A stretch of DNA of 64,000 nt, from contig OW028584.1 in NCBI GenBank assembly GCA_932294295.1, positions 4,480,907 through 4,544,906 of the forward strand. The letters run 5' to 3'. The DNA comes from Alitta virens. Lineage: Eukaryota > Annelida > Polychaeta > Phyllodocida > Nereididae. A program made the position numbers and the translations under genes. Below, one piece after another: positions 36,481 through 49,081 of the stretch (its first letter is position 1; the number at the start of each line of letters is the position of its first letter). The notes under the pieces were generated by a model that searched no databases, had not been told where the DNA came from, and was given only the letters and a program-made list of their open reading frames with translations.

Positions 36481-37047
36481 ATGGCTCAAACAAGAGAATA
36501 CTCACAAAAACATCAGAGAAGAGATTTAGGCATTGCACAAGCAAGGAAAATGATACAAAAATAGCTAAGATACTGAATATTTCAAAAGACACAGTTGGAT
36601 GCATTATTTCGCAAATTCAAAGCTAAAGGTACAGTGGCTAATCAACCTGGGCGGGGCAGAAAGAAGAAGTTATCAACAGTTGCTACCAGATTCCTGCATT
36701 CACCTGATAAGTGCCGAAAATATCAAATGAAAGTTCCCCAGTATAACCACTATATGACTAGTAGGGTATGTCTGAACAACAAAAAAAAGAATTCTGGGTT
36801 CAACAATAGCATCTTATCAAATTGCCTGATTAAAGGGATTTAGCATGCATGTGATTACATAATGTTACAGCTGTATATAATGGTATAATAATTTGTTTTT
36901 CTGCATCTTTTTATTGATATCATTAAATATTCATCTGAAAAAACTTGTGTGATTAATGCATGTGTCTTTTATGTCATGAGAAGAATTATAATGGGGGGCA
37001 TATTTGCTAGCATGCATGGTCCAGGATACCTCTGTAAGGCACTGTAC
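36481..37047 (+). pseudogene. Tc1/mariner transposase relic
   Basis: The first frame starts MAQTREYSQKHQRRD. After a frameshift, the helix-turn-helix part continues as KIAKILNISKDTVGC and then, in another frame, as FKAKGTVANQPGRGRKKK. This is the N-terminal DNA-binding region of a Tc1-like transposase. Homology fades after about 36735 and the DD(E/D) catalytic part is missing. The sequence at 37030-37047 ('aaggcactgtac') is the complement of a Tc1 inverted-repeat end. Inactive. Confidence 0.8.
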
Positions 37048-38308
37048 GCTTAATTCTCCAAAGGTTTGTGATATCAGTGTATCATAGAGTACCAGGGGTT
37101 ATGAAATGTAGCAAACAACACAAGTTCAGCAATTTTTGCATAATTTCCACAATTATAAAAAAGAAAGGGCAATATATGTCAAAATGAAGCTTCGAAATTT
37201 AAAGTATTACAATATAGACATTTTAGAAGACAAATAACATGTTTAGGTACACTAGTAGGTGAGACCAAGTTGATACAGGCTTTAGAAAACATGAATTTTT
37301 CACAATATTCTATAGTATTTATGGCCATAAGGACACCAAAAGGCACAAATAAAATATTTTAGACATAAAATAACAAAGCATGTAGGTGCAGTAGTATCCG
37401 AGTACTGCTTAGGAAAAGCAAAATAATCTTTAAAAATGTTTTCCCAAATCCTTCAAACAAAGTTGAGACAAGTCAATGAGACTATCAAAAGTCACAACTT
37501 GGCCATGCAGACTAATAAGATACCAAATTATATCAATGTATATACAATAGCGTTGGAGTTCTGCTTCGGAAATTAAGTGTGACAAATCCACCTGCACACA
37601 CATTATACAGAAAGTCAACAGTGTCAAAGTAGGAACAGCTTGGCAATGTTACTAGATCTACAAATAAAGAAATCAATCACGTTCTGCAGTCTACAATTGG
37701 TCTGCATTAGCTCAAACCTCTGCCTGGGATAATTAGGCTAAAATATGGAAACAAATTGGGGGGTCAGCATGCTAATTTTCAAATTATTGGATGTTTTCTA
37801 TTCTTGTGCTTTTCCCCACTCATTCCGACTCCTATCCAGCCTAATAATTAATAATTTAATTGCAATGCTATAACTATAAAAGCAGGTGATGTTATTGCAT
37901 GCAGTGGACTTTCAGGAACATTTTGAGACCATTTTCATTAGAAACATAAAAGAGAACAATAATTTCAGGGGATCCGAAGAAAAAGCAAGCCAATTCAAAA
38001 AGTCTAATTTTTTTACAAATCTTGCAATTAAAAAATGTCCAGCCATATGAATTTAATATAACATTGTACCCGATTGTAACTTATTATAATAATCTATATG
38101 AGACAATAAAAAAGAGGGGTCACTCTAGAAAAACTGACCTTTTTATGATGTCCCCCCAATTTGTCCAAAATAATACTCAGAGCATCATTAGCTATATACT
38201 TAAAGTAGAGCCTTTGAGCTATCATTTGGTATATTTGTCATAATTTTAGCATTAGATCAAAATTAGTGCTGTCCCCTTTTAGTTCTATATGTTCTAACTC
38301 TCATATAT

Positions 38309-39153
38309 GGAAGCCTTTTAGTGCCACATACAACTTCTTTTTTTTTGGCGTTTTTGGCCACTTTATTTTTTTCGTTTTCATGCAATTGGTTCAAGAAGGA
38401 GTTAAATAATATTGCATTTATTCGCAAATATTTGCATTTATTCGCAAATATTAAAGTTTTTTGCCGCAATTTTTTTTTCGAATTTGTGTTTTTTTGCTAC
38501 ATAATTTTTTTGTTCTGCTCAATTGGTTCTAGAAGGAGTTAAATAGTTTTGCGTTTATTCGCAAATGTTTGCGAATAATAGCAAAAAGATTCAAATGTAA
38601 TGTAAAAAATATACATATAATTTAGAATAATTTATGTAATGAAAAACACAAACTCAAAAAAAATTGCGTATAAAAAAATGCACACACTGAAAAATTATGT
38701 TGGATAAAACAAAGTGAAAAAATTGTTACATACCAAAAATCAAAAATGATGAACAATCATGTAGCAAAGAACACATTATAACGAATTATTTAGCAAAAGT
38801 CACAAATGATAAAAACTGCAAAATAAAATTTTATTTTTGCATAAATGCACCCTTGAAAAAACTTATGTAGCCAAAAGACAGATGAAAAAAAAATCATGTA
38901 GCAAAGAATGCATACTGAAAAAAATTGTGAGAAAAAACACAAAAAAAATTATGATGTACCATAAAAAGGCAAAAAAAAATTAGAATGCAAAAAACGCAAA
39001 TGAAAAAACAATTGTATAATAAAAACACAATCCAAAAAAATTATGTAGAAAAAACGCATATGAAAAAAATTATGTATCAAAAACCGCAAATTAAAAAAGT
39101 TACGCAACAAAAACCGTAAATTTAAAAGTTGTGTCTGGCACTAGAAGGCTTCC
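38309..39153. mobile_element. Word-built foldback element, 845 bp
   Basis: Inverted ends of 28 bp (GGAAGCCTTTTAGTGCCACA and continuation) match at about 25 positions. The left arm interior repeats the complement of the word, including 'tttgcatttattcgcaaata' twice. From about 38640 to 39120 the word AAAATTATGTAGCAAAAAACGCAAAT recurs at least nine times, at intervals of about 25-45 bp with sequence drift (the full word is longer than shown in any one copy). It is non-coding. No target duplication could be seen at the ends. Confidence 0.7.
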
Positions 39154-40872
39154 GTAGTAAGAATATTAACCTCAGCTGGTAGCCCATGTTTGAGGCTCAA
39201 TTGTGTTAAAAATGTTGCACATATAATTATGAAATTTCAGAAATTTAGAAAATGTCATGACAAACACAATGCTAGATTTTGGTAATTGTTGGTGAATGAG
39301 CAACCGAGATAAAAAACCAAATACAGAGGTTGTTTTTACGTCGGAAACCGGATTTTTAAGACACCAATTTTAATGTTAAATTTTACAAAAAGTGATTATT
39401 GTAGCAGCTCACAATTTTAGTTGAGTATAGAAAAGTTACCTCATTATCACATATCCAAATCATGTAAGTTTTGAACGACACATAATGTAGATATGCCATA
39501 AAACGTAATGCATAGTTTTACAAGTGCCTGTGTTGCTGCTCATTACGTCTCAGAGGTTATGTGCGCGAAAACATCAAATTTTCAAATACCCCATATGACC
39601 ACTAAAGATTGAGATATCTGGAAATTTTTTACATTTCCATAAACTACACATGTTAGGCAATTACTTGCCATCAAAAACTAATTTTTGAAAAATCCACCCA
39701 TTAGCCCCCTTTTTACATGGTGCGTCACATATGTAGAGCAGCTGTTAATTTCAAAATAAAATCTTTAATTGATTTATTAATCATTATCATATTTTTTATA
39801 GTATATCTATGTCATTTGTTTTATCATTATAAATATGTGTAAATTTCTTTGATATTTATCTTAAATTTTTGTCCAAATTATTTATCATAATTATACATGT
39901 ATATAAAGGGGCATAATATGCCAGTTGGCATCATGTCCAGCAGGTTTGAAATAAAGAAAAAAAAATGAATTGAAATATAGAGAATTATAACCCGTTGTAG
40001 TCCTGACTCATGAGGCCACATTATTATAATTTATTTAGGCCGCATACTATAGCTACAACAATCATATTAGGCCTGTTATAAATGTATAATTCATACAGTC
40101 CACCATGTAGAAAAATTATTGAAGTGCCTCTATCAAAGAATAAATTGTAAAAGTGCATAAATAAAACATAAAATATTTTGCAAAATTTTTGTTGTAACTA
40201 TAAAATTATTTCAAAGTACTACTCCTCTTGTATTCCTGATTTTAATCATATTAATAAAACAACAAAATAGACACTATATTTGTCATTATAAATTCATAAA
40301 TGTTCTTAACTTCTAATATTTATATCTGCATAAACTGCCTTGTCAATGTTTGAGATAATAACAATTTATTTCACATCTATAAAGAGTAGGCCTATATTTC
40401 AATGTATTATATTATATTGTATTATATTTTATTATATAACATTACATTACCTTATATTATAATTTTAATTAATACATGACGAGACTTCATCAATGTTTGA
40501 AAATAATTGCCATCTTTATTAGGCAAAAATGACATAGCTGCCTCTTAAAACGAGGAGCCAATTAAGGCAATCAGGAGCTTTGGTATTAGTTAAAGTATAA
40601 GTGCTGTCATCGCTAGGCAATGTTACATATTTAGGCAAACGCTTGTGGGACAACTAATTAAATAAAAACTTATGTCGTTATTTTAATAAATCATAACATA
40701 TCACTTACTTATCTTCATATAAATATAGGAGTGCATTCAAAACCACAGAATCATATCACTATTGTATAATATAGTATTCAGGATTATTTCATCAGACATC
40801 ACTCAGGTACCTTACCATTAATTCAGGGTCTTCTTTCGCAGACTTCTCAGTTGATCCGAAGTTCCATATGAT

Positions 40873-41367
40873 TCAAGTGTCTGTCCAATGCAGTAATATT
40901 GCCACTTCTCGCTGAAAGAAAGAATACAGACAATTGGTTGTGTTTTTGCTTGTTTTTACTCTCCATGAGCTATATCCTAGCTGGATGTTGATCGCTTAAG
41001 ACATTAAATTGGAGGTGCCTTGTACTCTAGGTCTTTGCTGAGGCAAGTAAAAGATCCCACCCATGGGGGTAAATGTGTGACACGTTGTGGACTCTAAGCC
41101 TTATCATATCATCATTATGTCTGCACCTAGTAACTCGTCACATAACCTGAATGAGCTTAAGACCCATTAGCATTTATTCATTGAACATTTATATTAATTT
41201 ATTAAGCATACTTAAGTCTTAGCTAAGTATTAAACTACAAAGGGATTTACTTTTAAATTTTTTACCATGAAGTTCAAGGTTTCAGGTTGCAGTTGGTTCA
41301 ACATTCCTTCGTTGAATGTGCCATCCTCTGTTTGGAGAGTTTCCACTTTGTCTCGAATCACTTTCAC
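40873..41367 (-). CDS. Orphan C-terminal exons of an unidentified spliced gene
   Basis: Exon 41367-41266 has acceptor gtttctgccttaag and donor ttcatg|gtaaaa and is open only in one frame: VKVIRDKVETLQTEDGTFNE, then GMLNQLQPETLNFM (34 codons, phase 0 at both ends). The next exon starts at 40911 after ttctttctttcag and reads REVAILLHWTDT followed by TGA. The amino-acid composition looks like real protein and both boundaries fit. Upstream exons were not found and no family is recognised. A repeat-A tail lies in the intron. It could be the remains of another member of the helical/ankyrin family, but no similarity was proven. Confidence 0.4.
41025..41125 (-). repeat. Dispersed repeat family A, tail fragment
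   Basis: 'tgctgaggcaagtaaaagat', 'cccacccatgggggtaaatg' and 'atcatatcatcattatgtct' match the complement of the 35.9-kb tail. Confidence 0.7.
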
Positions 41368-41512
41368 CTTAAGGCAGAAACACATTCATATTTACGAAAT
41401 GAAAGGCAAATTATCTAAATTACAAGCTTCTATTGTTTCATATAACTAATAATTCCATCCCATATTTAACATAATATGCTTTCAGTTTTATCTTAAACTT
41501 AGTGGAATGGAA

Positions 41513-41545
41513 TACAGTCGACCATCGTTTATCCAAACACCTTGG
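41513..41545 (+). mobile_element. pogo/Tigger-type inverted-repeat end
   Basis: 'tacagtcgaccatcgtttat' followed by 'ccaaacacc' resembles pogo-group ends and the MITE end at 57848-57869. No partner end was identified. Confidence 0.5.
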
Positions 41546-41681
41546 TCTCAAGCCATTCACTCGGGATTTGGGTTACCAAATTTAGTGGCGCCCCTAGCGG
41601 CTGTTTTCGGAAGTAACGATTGTGGCGACCTCTGGTATTTTAATAGTCACAGCCACGTGGGGTGGGAGGCTTGAGATTAGT

Positions 41682-41870
41682 GGGCTATCTATCTATCTAT
41701 CTAACTATCAAATCTATCTATCTATCTATCTATCTATCTACTATCTATCTGTCTATCCATCTATCTATATATCTACTATCTACTAACTATATATCTATCT
41801 AATCTATCTATATTTATAATAGATCTATCTGTCTATCCATCTATCTATCTATCTATCTATTAAAATATCT
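41682..41870. repeat. (CTAT)n microsatellite
   Basis: About 190 bp of imperfect CTAT/CTAA repeats. Confidence 0.95.
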
Positions 41871-42059
41871 ATATACATCTATGTATCTTGTGATATTTTT
41901 GCAAAACTATGATTAACGAGTGAATTTTATTGACACAGGTACATATTTATCAATGATATTATAGGAATAATAAAATAAACTTTCAAAACAATATTGGAGA
42001 ACAGCTATAAATTGCACAGGCCTCTCAAAATTATTTTTACAAATCGTCCATAAAGCCAA

Positions 42060-42275
42060 TGATTGTTGGTCAAGTCGTCAACAGGCAAAGTCATCATCTG
42101 GTGAAGTCGTCCCCAAAAAAGTGAAGTCGTCCCTATTAGTTAGTAAACTCGTCAACATTCAAGTCAAGTCGTCACAATCAAGCAAAGTGGTCAGCTTTCT
42201 TAGTTAAGTCGTCATCTAAGCCAGAGTCATAATCAAAGTTGGTAAACTCGTCAACAAACATGGTCAAGTCGTCAT
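42060..42275. repeat. Array of GTCAAGTCGTC words
   Basis: About ten forward copies occur in 215 bp at irregular intervals, for example gtcaagtcgtcaac, gtgaagtcgtccc, gtaaactcgtcaac and gttaagtcgtcatc. The same word builds the element at 22616-22778. A different word, AAAAGTCCGA, follows at 42415-42475 (gtccgaaacgg, aaaagtccgaat, aaaagtccgatt). Other frames through the array are not genes. Confidence 0.75.
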
Positions 42276-44408
42276 CATTCATTAATGAGAAATTCTCTTT
42301 TATCTGACTCTCTATATCAGTTTGAATAGCAATTAGGGATAACCAAATTATTGCGATCATATGTGTATTGTAGTACCCCATGAGTGTACAACGAATACTA
42401 GTCAAAACGTCCTATGTCCGAAACGGAAAAGTCCGAATCCCCAAACGTTTGAAAAATTACCGAAAAGTCCGATTGTATATTTAGATCGATATACAACATT
42501 ACAGTTCAGATTTATCATCAAAGCTGCATAGATACTTATTGTTGCTTAAATGTTAAGTGCAATTGATTAATCAATCAACTTGAGAGCAATGATAGCTATT
42601 GTAATGGATGATTACACCAGTGGTGTAGGCCTACGTCTCATTGCAATTAATAATGATTATAAGACAGACCAATTAAAGAATATGTGTGAAGTGAAGTACA
42701 AAATAAATATATTATTAGGCCACGGTTTTTTGATCTTATGTTTCTCGGAACTTTCTCAGACTGCTTTTCACGAGACGGTCAGTCGGAAAATAAAAAAAAT
42801 TCATAAATTTACACAGGTGATGTGATACTTTGAGATACAATACACATATTTGCCCAGACAATTGTTGATTTATTAATTGAGCGGCACTGCAAAAGTTTGG
42901 CCGGCGGTGTCGAGAAACGAAAGATCAAAAAACCGTCGCCTTATGAAGATATGTAATTATTCTATAGATATTCCTATTGGTAATATGTGATATACAAATC
43001 TGCTTTTAATGGTCATAAATTTCTGTGATTTTATGTCATCTGATGATTATTAAATATTTATCGATTTTACATACGTCACTTGTACCAATTCCATGTTTAC
43101 ATATATAGATATTTTATGACAATTGTATTACCTGATTACATTGTAATTATTAAGATTTTCAATGACACACCCACACATGCACAAATACAAAGAGGCTGAT
43201 ATTTTATCCTGATTTTTTATTAAAATTATGAAAAATTATTATCTTCATATAACTATATCATATCAAAATTTTCCAAACAAATCAGATTCATATTTTTCAA
43301 AGTGTTATTATATATTTATATATATTCTAAATGCTTTAACATTCCTGTTGTGCGTTTACAGGAGCTCACAAACAACACAACACCCTTGACCATACATGCT
43401 TGCAACTAAAATTAAGTAAACATGCACACCTTAAAACCATGGAGACGAGAGTCTACTCTTTTCTCCATGTTAAAAGAAACAGGTTTACAATATTTATAAG
43501 TTTGAAACAATGCGAGTCTATAGTTTTATATTGCAAACACTTCATTTATACTCCCACTAACTCTAAAACCAATATATATGTATTTTCATCTATAATTTCT
43601 ATCAGGTCAAACTTTAGCTACTACTTGAGATTTGCTTTTTTCTACCTATATATACTCAATTAAATGTGTTAATTTTTTTTCGCATTGTTTCTTATGTGGT
43701 TTGAAGCCTCTTTAAATTTTCACTAGTAATAAATACATATCAGAATATCCCCAAAATATATTAATTAAATAATTAGTTGTTTGCTCTGTGAAACCATAGC
43801 CATTGCCACTTATAAATTGCTAGAAATTAAGTGTTTGTTTAAGTGATTTGGCAGAGAAATTTAGGAAAAAATCATTCTTTCTTTGGTGATAGTGTATGTT
43901 TACACCAAATTGCAATATAACTTGGTTTTCAACTGGGCCTATTCATGATAAATTTCATCTTATTCTGAGCATTCAGAATCTGTTTGAATTTTGAAAAAAT
44001 GTTAATTGGAAGTGAAGTTATCAGTATTTCATGTAAAACCGTACTTGCTGAAGAGTTTACATGTTGACAAGATTGCTGTAGACCATCCAAATTTCAACAA
44101 GTGACAGCGAACTTGAATGATGTTTTTGGGGGAATCAGGGCTTGTTTAATTTCAGTTCTGATATTTGCCACTCTAAATTAATAAACGCTATGTTTGTACT
44201 GATTAACACATTTAACAGCTTAAATCATTTTCGGGTTATTTAATGCTTGTGGTAGGATCAATCCTTGTATAACGTGTATAATCAACAATAATGCATTGGT
44301 TAAGCAAGGACTTATAAAAGATCCCATTGCTGCACAAGTGCTTCTTGCACCAAATGACCCCATCTGCAGTAAAAAAAAAACTTCAGACGTAGTGGACAGG
44401 CCAGACAT

Positions 44409-44811
44409 TTGACTGGAGTGACAGACACACTTACTGGCAACCCTGTGATAACTATGCAGACAGCAGACACTGATGACACTGTGATTGCCACACCAACTGA
44501 ACATGACCTACCGACAATAACGCACAAAAGGAAGGCTATATGTAAGGGGAAAGGAAAGGGGGGCATGGGAAAATTAAAGTCTAAGGCAACCACAAGGACC
44601 GACACTGACAAACAATGACATCAAATGCAAAAAATTTAATAAGCCTGAGGGTATTGACATCAACGAACCAATCTGGGTAGGCTGCGATAGTTGTGATGAA
44701 TATTGGGTGCATTTGCACTGCCTTGAGATCATTGAACAGTTGCAAGTCTTGCTAAGTCTAGAAAATCCAGAAATTAAATGGCGATGTCCCGATTGTCCGG
44801 TCCTCATTTGA
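44409..44811 (+). pseudogene. PHD-finger coding relic
   Basis: The frame at 44409-44618 encodes a Thr-rich then Lys/Gly-rich stretch (HKRKAICKGKGKGGMGK). A one-base shift leads to the frame 44599-44811: NNDIKCKKFNKPEGIDINEP, then WVGCDSCDEYWVHLHCLEI and KWRCPDC before TGA. The spacing C-x2-C, W-x-H-x2-C and W-x-C-x2-C is that of the second half of a PHD-type zinc finger, which binds histone tails or occurs at the C-terminus of some transposases. The upstream frame (near 44310-44400) is also broken. No neighbouring gene suggests a host function, so a transposon origin is likely. Confidence 0.5.
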
Positions 44812-45429
44812 CTTGCATTGCGATGTTTGCACTTTGATGATGTCCCTTGATGATTTTTCTGTTATCCAATTAATGATGCAGCCAAGTGTGGAAATTTACG
44901 TTGCATGCATGTAATGCATCTAAGTTGTCTTCCCGAAGCCTTGCAGGTCCAGTATAATAATTTTCATTTCTTTGACAATCCTCAGTTCTTTTGTAACACT
45001 TGTATTCATTCTGAAATTTAAGAACTTATTTGTTATTGTTGTCTAAATATTGATTAAAATTATTGTTCATGATTACCTAAAACAGTACAGAAATAATTTC
45101 TGTAAATATTTACCAGGGATTTTTACATTGATGTAAATTGATACACAAGTTGACAGGAGACAATGTATACATTATAGGAATTAAAATGGCAATAAATTTT
45201 GTATTACTTACAATGTAGTCGCATCTCGTTTTTGTAATTAGGCAGTGGCAGTGGAGGGCCAGCTAGGTCCTCTATGCCAAAATAAACCAACTGTCTACAT
45301 CAGTGACAGTGTGGCATTTGCAGTAATCAGCTCAATAATCTTCAACAACTTCATTAGGTGGCTGAGAGAAAAAAGACAACTTTTAAAAAACTGCTATCTA
45401 TTGTGTTAAAGCACACCGGGCCAAGCTGA

Positions 45430-45579
45430 AAATCTTTACATGAGAATTGTGACAAACTACAGGACATTCTGACACTTACTTCTACCGACACACAGTGCCT
45501 GCAATTGGCTCAGTACATTAAGTTTACAACTGACAACCTGTGCTGTGGTGCATGCAAACATTGCCATTGCAAGTGCTAG
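45430..45579 (+). pseudogene. Short Cys-rich C-terminal reading frame
   Basis: The frame reads CDKLQDILTLTSTDTQCLQL, then AQYIKFTTDN and LCCGACKHCHCKC before a stop. The terminal cysteine cluster is unusual and the 5' side is cut by a stop at 45427. It lies 0.6 kb downstream of the PHD relic in the same orientation and may belong to the same dead element. No family recognised. Confidence 0.3.
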
Positions 45580-46014
45580 AATCATGTTAATTACCATTAT
45601 CACTATTATTAAGAATCAGCTCTTCCTTGACTTTTTTTTAATTTGCATGGCTCATTTATAGACTATCCATTAGTATCAGTCAATATAAAAACCAGTGCTG
45701 GCATTTCAGAAAATCTTATTATGGCACATTTTCTCACCTTTGTCAGTAAGCACATGGCATTCCAGCAATGCTTCTCCGTGGTCTGACTGGTGTGACGTCA
45801 TCAAAACGTGCGGTCTGTAATGCCACCTGGCTTAAAAGTACTGCAAACAATGAACAGCGGCGCCATCTGTGGGACTTGTCACAAAAAACTAATTTGTAAC
45901 AGGGGTGAGTGTATAATGCGGACCACGTGGACCATGCGGACCAGCGCTAAAACATTAACAAACAAGAGTTTGTTTGTTTAGACAAATACAACACACCCCT
46001 ATTTCAGCCGCATA

Positions 46015-46440
46015 TTGAAGAATGTGGACCATTCAGACCAAAAGAAGTTTTAGCATTCACCAGCTTAATTAAAAATTAGATAATAACAAACAAAAAATAA
46101 AGGAAAGAGTACATGAAAGAAGAATTCTGTAAACAGACCATGCAGATTTGAAAGAGTGCAGAACAAGTTTTATATTAGTAACAGAAAGTGCAGACCAGAT
46201 CTGATAAAATGCAGACCAAGTCTGACAAAGTGCTGACCAGATGAGAAAGTGCAGAAACAGTTGTATGTTACTACTATATAGTGCAGACCAGGTTTAGAAA
46301 TATGCAGACCAGGTATGAGAAAATGCAGACCAAGTTTATATCAGCAATGGAAAGTGCTGACCAGATATGAAGTACAGATCCAATTTCTTCCCCATTAATA
46401 TTATTAGAAATTCTAAGAAGTTTTTAAGTGCAGACCAAGT
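46015..46440. repeat. Subterminal array of TGCAGACCA words
   Basis: Roughly twelve copies of AAARTGCAGACCAGRT occur at irregular spacing of 20-60 bp directly inside the left end of the 45905-49841 element. They differ from the terminal word TGCGGACCA mainly at the CpG (CG to CA). Confidence 0.8.
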
Positions 46441-48422
46441 AAAAGGTTATCTGGTATTTGAATGAGCTTTATTTATATGCCTTTAATTCTGTATTGTTAA
46501 TTTCATGGACATACTTTTGTATTATTTGAGAATCAGTCTTCATTACAAAAATAAATTCTATAAGTTCATCTTATATTATCACACGTACCGGTATCTGGAG
46601 TGTCAACTCAGCTAAATCTGGGGGATCTAGCAAACTAACTCGCGCTGTGAGAAACTTTAATAAAAATCTAATAAAACCATGAAAAATATTCACAATATTT
46701 TTCTCAGCACTGCCTTCTACTTGGCATCATATATTAAATGATTGACCACTATATCTAGCTCAATTTACTGCTAGGTTATTGATATACTGAATATTAACTT
46801 AACAGCCTAATTGCCATGCAACATTAGCTGTCAAACTCAACTCTCATTTATTTTCTCTGACCAAAATTAATGGAACCAATTCTACTGTTCCGCCTCTTAT
46901 TATTTCAATATACTCTTATGAAGGATGTCCTTCCCGCTGATATTCACTAGCTTGCTGACGTGCACTTCAGCTGCTATTCAGTACTTCACAATACTGACCA
47001 AAAATGAAATTATCTTTACTATTCCACTTTTTGGTTCTTTGAATATCGTAGAGGGATGTACTTCCCAATCTTATCTTCTGGCCCACTGTTCAATACTCAG
47101 TGGCCTTTCAGTATACTTCAATGCAAGGATAACTAAGAATTGGTGTAATATTTTGGAAATATATTCTGAGAGAATTTACAACGAATAATAATATTGAATG
47201 CTTAATTCGCACACAACTCACATTAATTCACACAATGGTACAGGACTCAAGGAACTCTTTATACTTTCTAAATAATGGCTAATTAACCATCCTACTCCTG
47301 AAAGCACACAGGTTGACTGTTATTTACTCAGTACTCTCTCAGCCTTTCTCAGTAATTGTCCCTGACTTAACTATACCTTACTTCTACTTCTGTTGGATAC
47401 ACGCCAACATATATATATATCAAATGGACCACACTGTCCTCACAATAATCACCACATCTATCCAACACTTGACCTATAATAACTGTTCTCCGGTCAAGTT
47501 AAATTATCCTTTTTAATCTTCTCTAAGTTTCACTATTGATAATCAATACATACACTTACATTGGTAATCAAAGCAGCATGAATTAATGCCTCGTTAGGTA
47601 GACTGATCAGGTCACTATTCTCAGCTCATTCAATTTAACTGTTGGTCACACATACACTCATTAACAATTATCAATCATTGATCATTGCTCAGATAAAGCA
47701 ATAAAATATGGACATGCCTGTCCCTTTCACTTTACATACAATTCAAACACATAAATACAATACAATTGGCCAACAATCAAATCCCTTCCCAATGGATCCC
47801 TAATGAGTTTAGTCTCAAATGTACTCGGTCTGATTTGCTTGTCAGAATTGTGTGACTCTTAGTTTCAAATCACTCTACTTCTACTACTTCTACTTCTGCA
47901 ACCTGTGCAATTTTAGCTCAACTTAAGCTTGGTGTGGTTTATTCAGTTAGCCACTCTACTACTACTACTTCTTCTACTACTGGGTATTATATCAGGTATT
48001 TGTGAAACTTCTACTACTACTTCTGCTGCTATTGAGCAATATTTTAACTTACTTACTTCTTCTCCTGACTTGCTCACAACCTGACCGATAGACGGTAGCT
48101 AAGTCAACTGATCACTCTTCTGAAAACCCACGAACCCCGGATTTTCTGCCCTCCCTGCTGTTATCCATGAAACCCTAAACCTGCATCCTATGGGGCACTG
48201 GAAATGACCAATTAGGGGGGTTGCCTGGCAGGCCAAAGCTCCAGTCTGTCCAGCCACCTGTCCCTGAACCAATGGGCTGAATCTGGGGTATGTTCTATGC
48301 AAAACCAAAGAGCAGCCAGGTTTATTGACAGCTCCTGTCTTACCATATATGGTACGCTTGAGTTGCAGGCTTTGCATATCGATCCAGGACCCTCATCATC
48401 CCCCATGTGACTTAGTGCCTGG

Positions 48423-48656
48423 TTATTTTATGGGCCTTACAATTGAGTAATCTGATTGATCATGAGTCACTACATTCTGTCCATTTGTGGTCTCATATAC
48501 TGCCCCATTAGCCATGTTGGATCCCCATAGTTTGCCATAAAGTTTCAATCTTCTGTAATAAAACTCCCCCTTTTTATTGTATCCCATCATTAAACATTCA
48601 CCCATTTTCGGGCAATTGTTCTGTGCAGGCCATTTGCTTCGTCCAGGAGAGTGCAT
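48423..48656 (-). pseudogene. Possible FLYWCH-type zinc-finger relic inside the 3.9-kb element
   Basis: The frame reads NCPKMGECLMMGYNKKGEFY, then YRRLKLYGKLWGSNMANGAV and YETTNGQNVVTHDQSDYS. The order tyrosine-rich strand, G-K-x-W, N/C, then T-x-G-x-V-V and H resembles a FLYWCH finger that has lost its cysteines. Such fingers are common in Mutator-like transposons. This is a pattern judgement with weak support; the frame could also be fortuitous. Confidence 0.25.
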
Positions 48657-49081
48657 TAACTAATTGACATTTTATTAGTCTTTGTATGTGGCCCGCATAT
48701 CCCTAATGGATTTGAGATGTACTCTTTGGTCTCCAGGCCAAAACTAGGTATCTTGTTTCATAACACTGAAATTCTTATTCTTTTACTTACTTACTCTATC
48801 TTTATAATTTCAATTGATTCCATGTTGTTGTTTCCTAATTCTAATGTTCTTTGTGAACATGTCCCTGTCTGCTTCACTTACATTCTATTATACTCTGATT
48901 ACTATGACTGTGAACATGATTCTATTATACTATAAACCTGATGCTATTGTTCATCATACCTAAGTTGTGCTTGAGTATTGTAGATGTTGTGATTGAGTAT
49001 TGTGGATTCCTTCTCCCATGTCCAGCTAGCAACTACCTGGTGTTGATGACAAATTGTTGTCCTCTCAGCTGGGCTCTATGT

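Noticed and set aside
38022..39153. CRISPR-like regularity of repeated AAAATTATGTAGCAAAAAA units
   Set aside because: Spacing and unit sequence are irregular, the setting is eukaryotic, and the block is bounded by inverted repeats; it is a foldback transposon.
42178..42405. 75-codon acidic minus-strand frame
   Set aside because: It is a translation of the GTCAAGTCGTC word array (repeated Asp-Asp-Leu); composition follows the repeat, not a protein family.
46925..47516. Plus-strand open frames inside the 3.9-kb element
   Set aside because: Hydrophobic, low-complexity translation without a domain, promoter or splice signals; likely chance frames.
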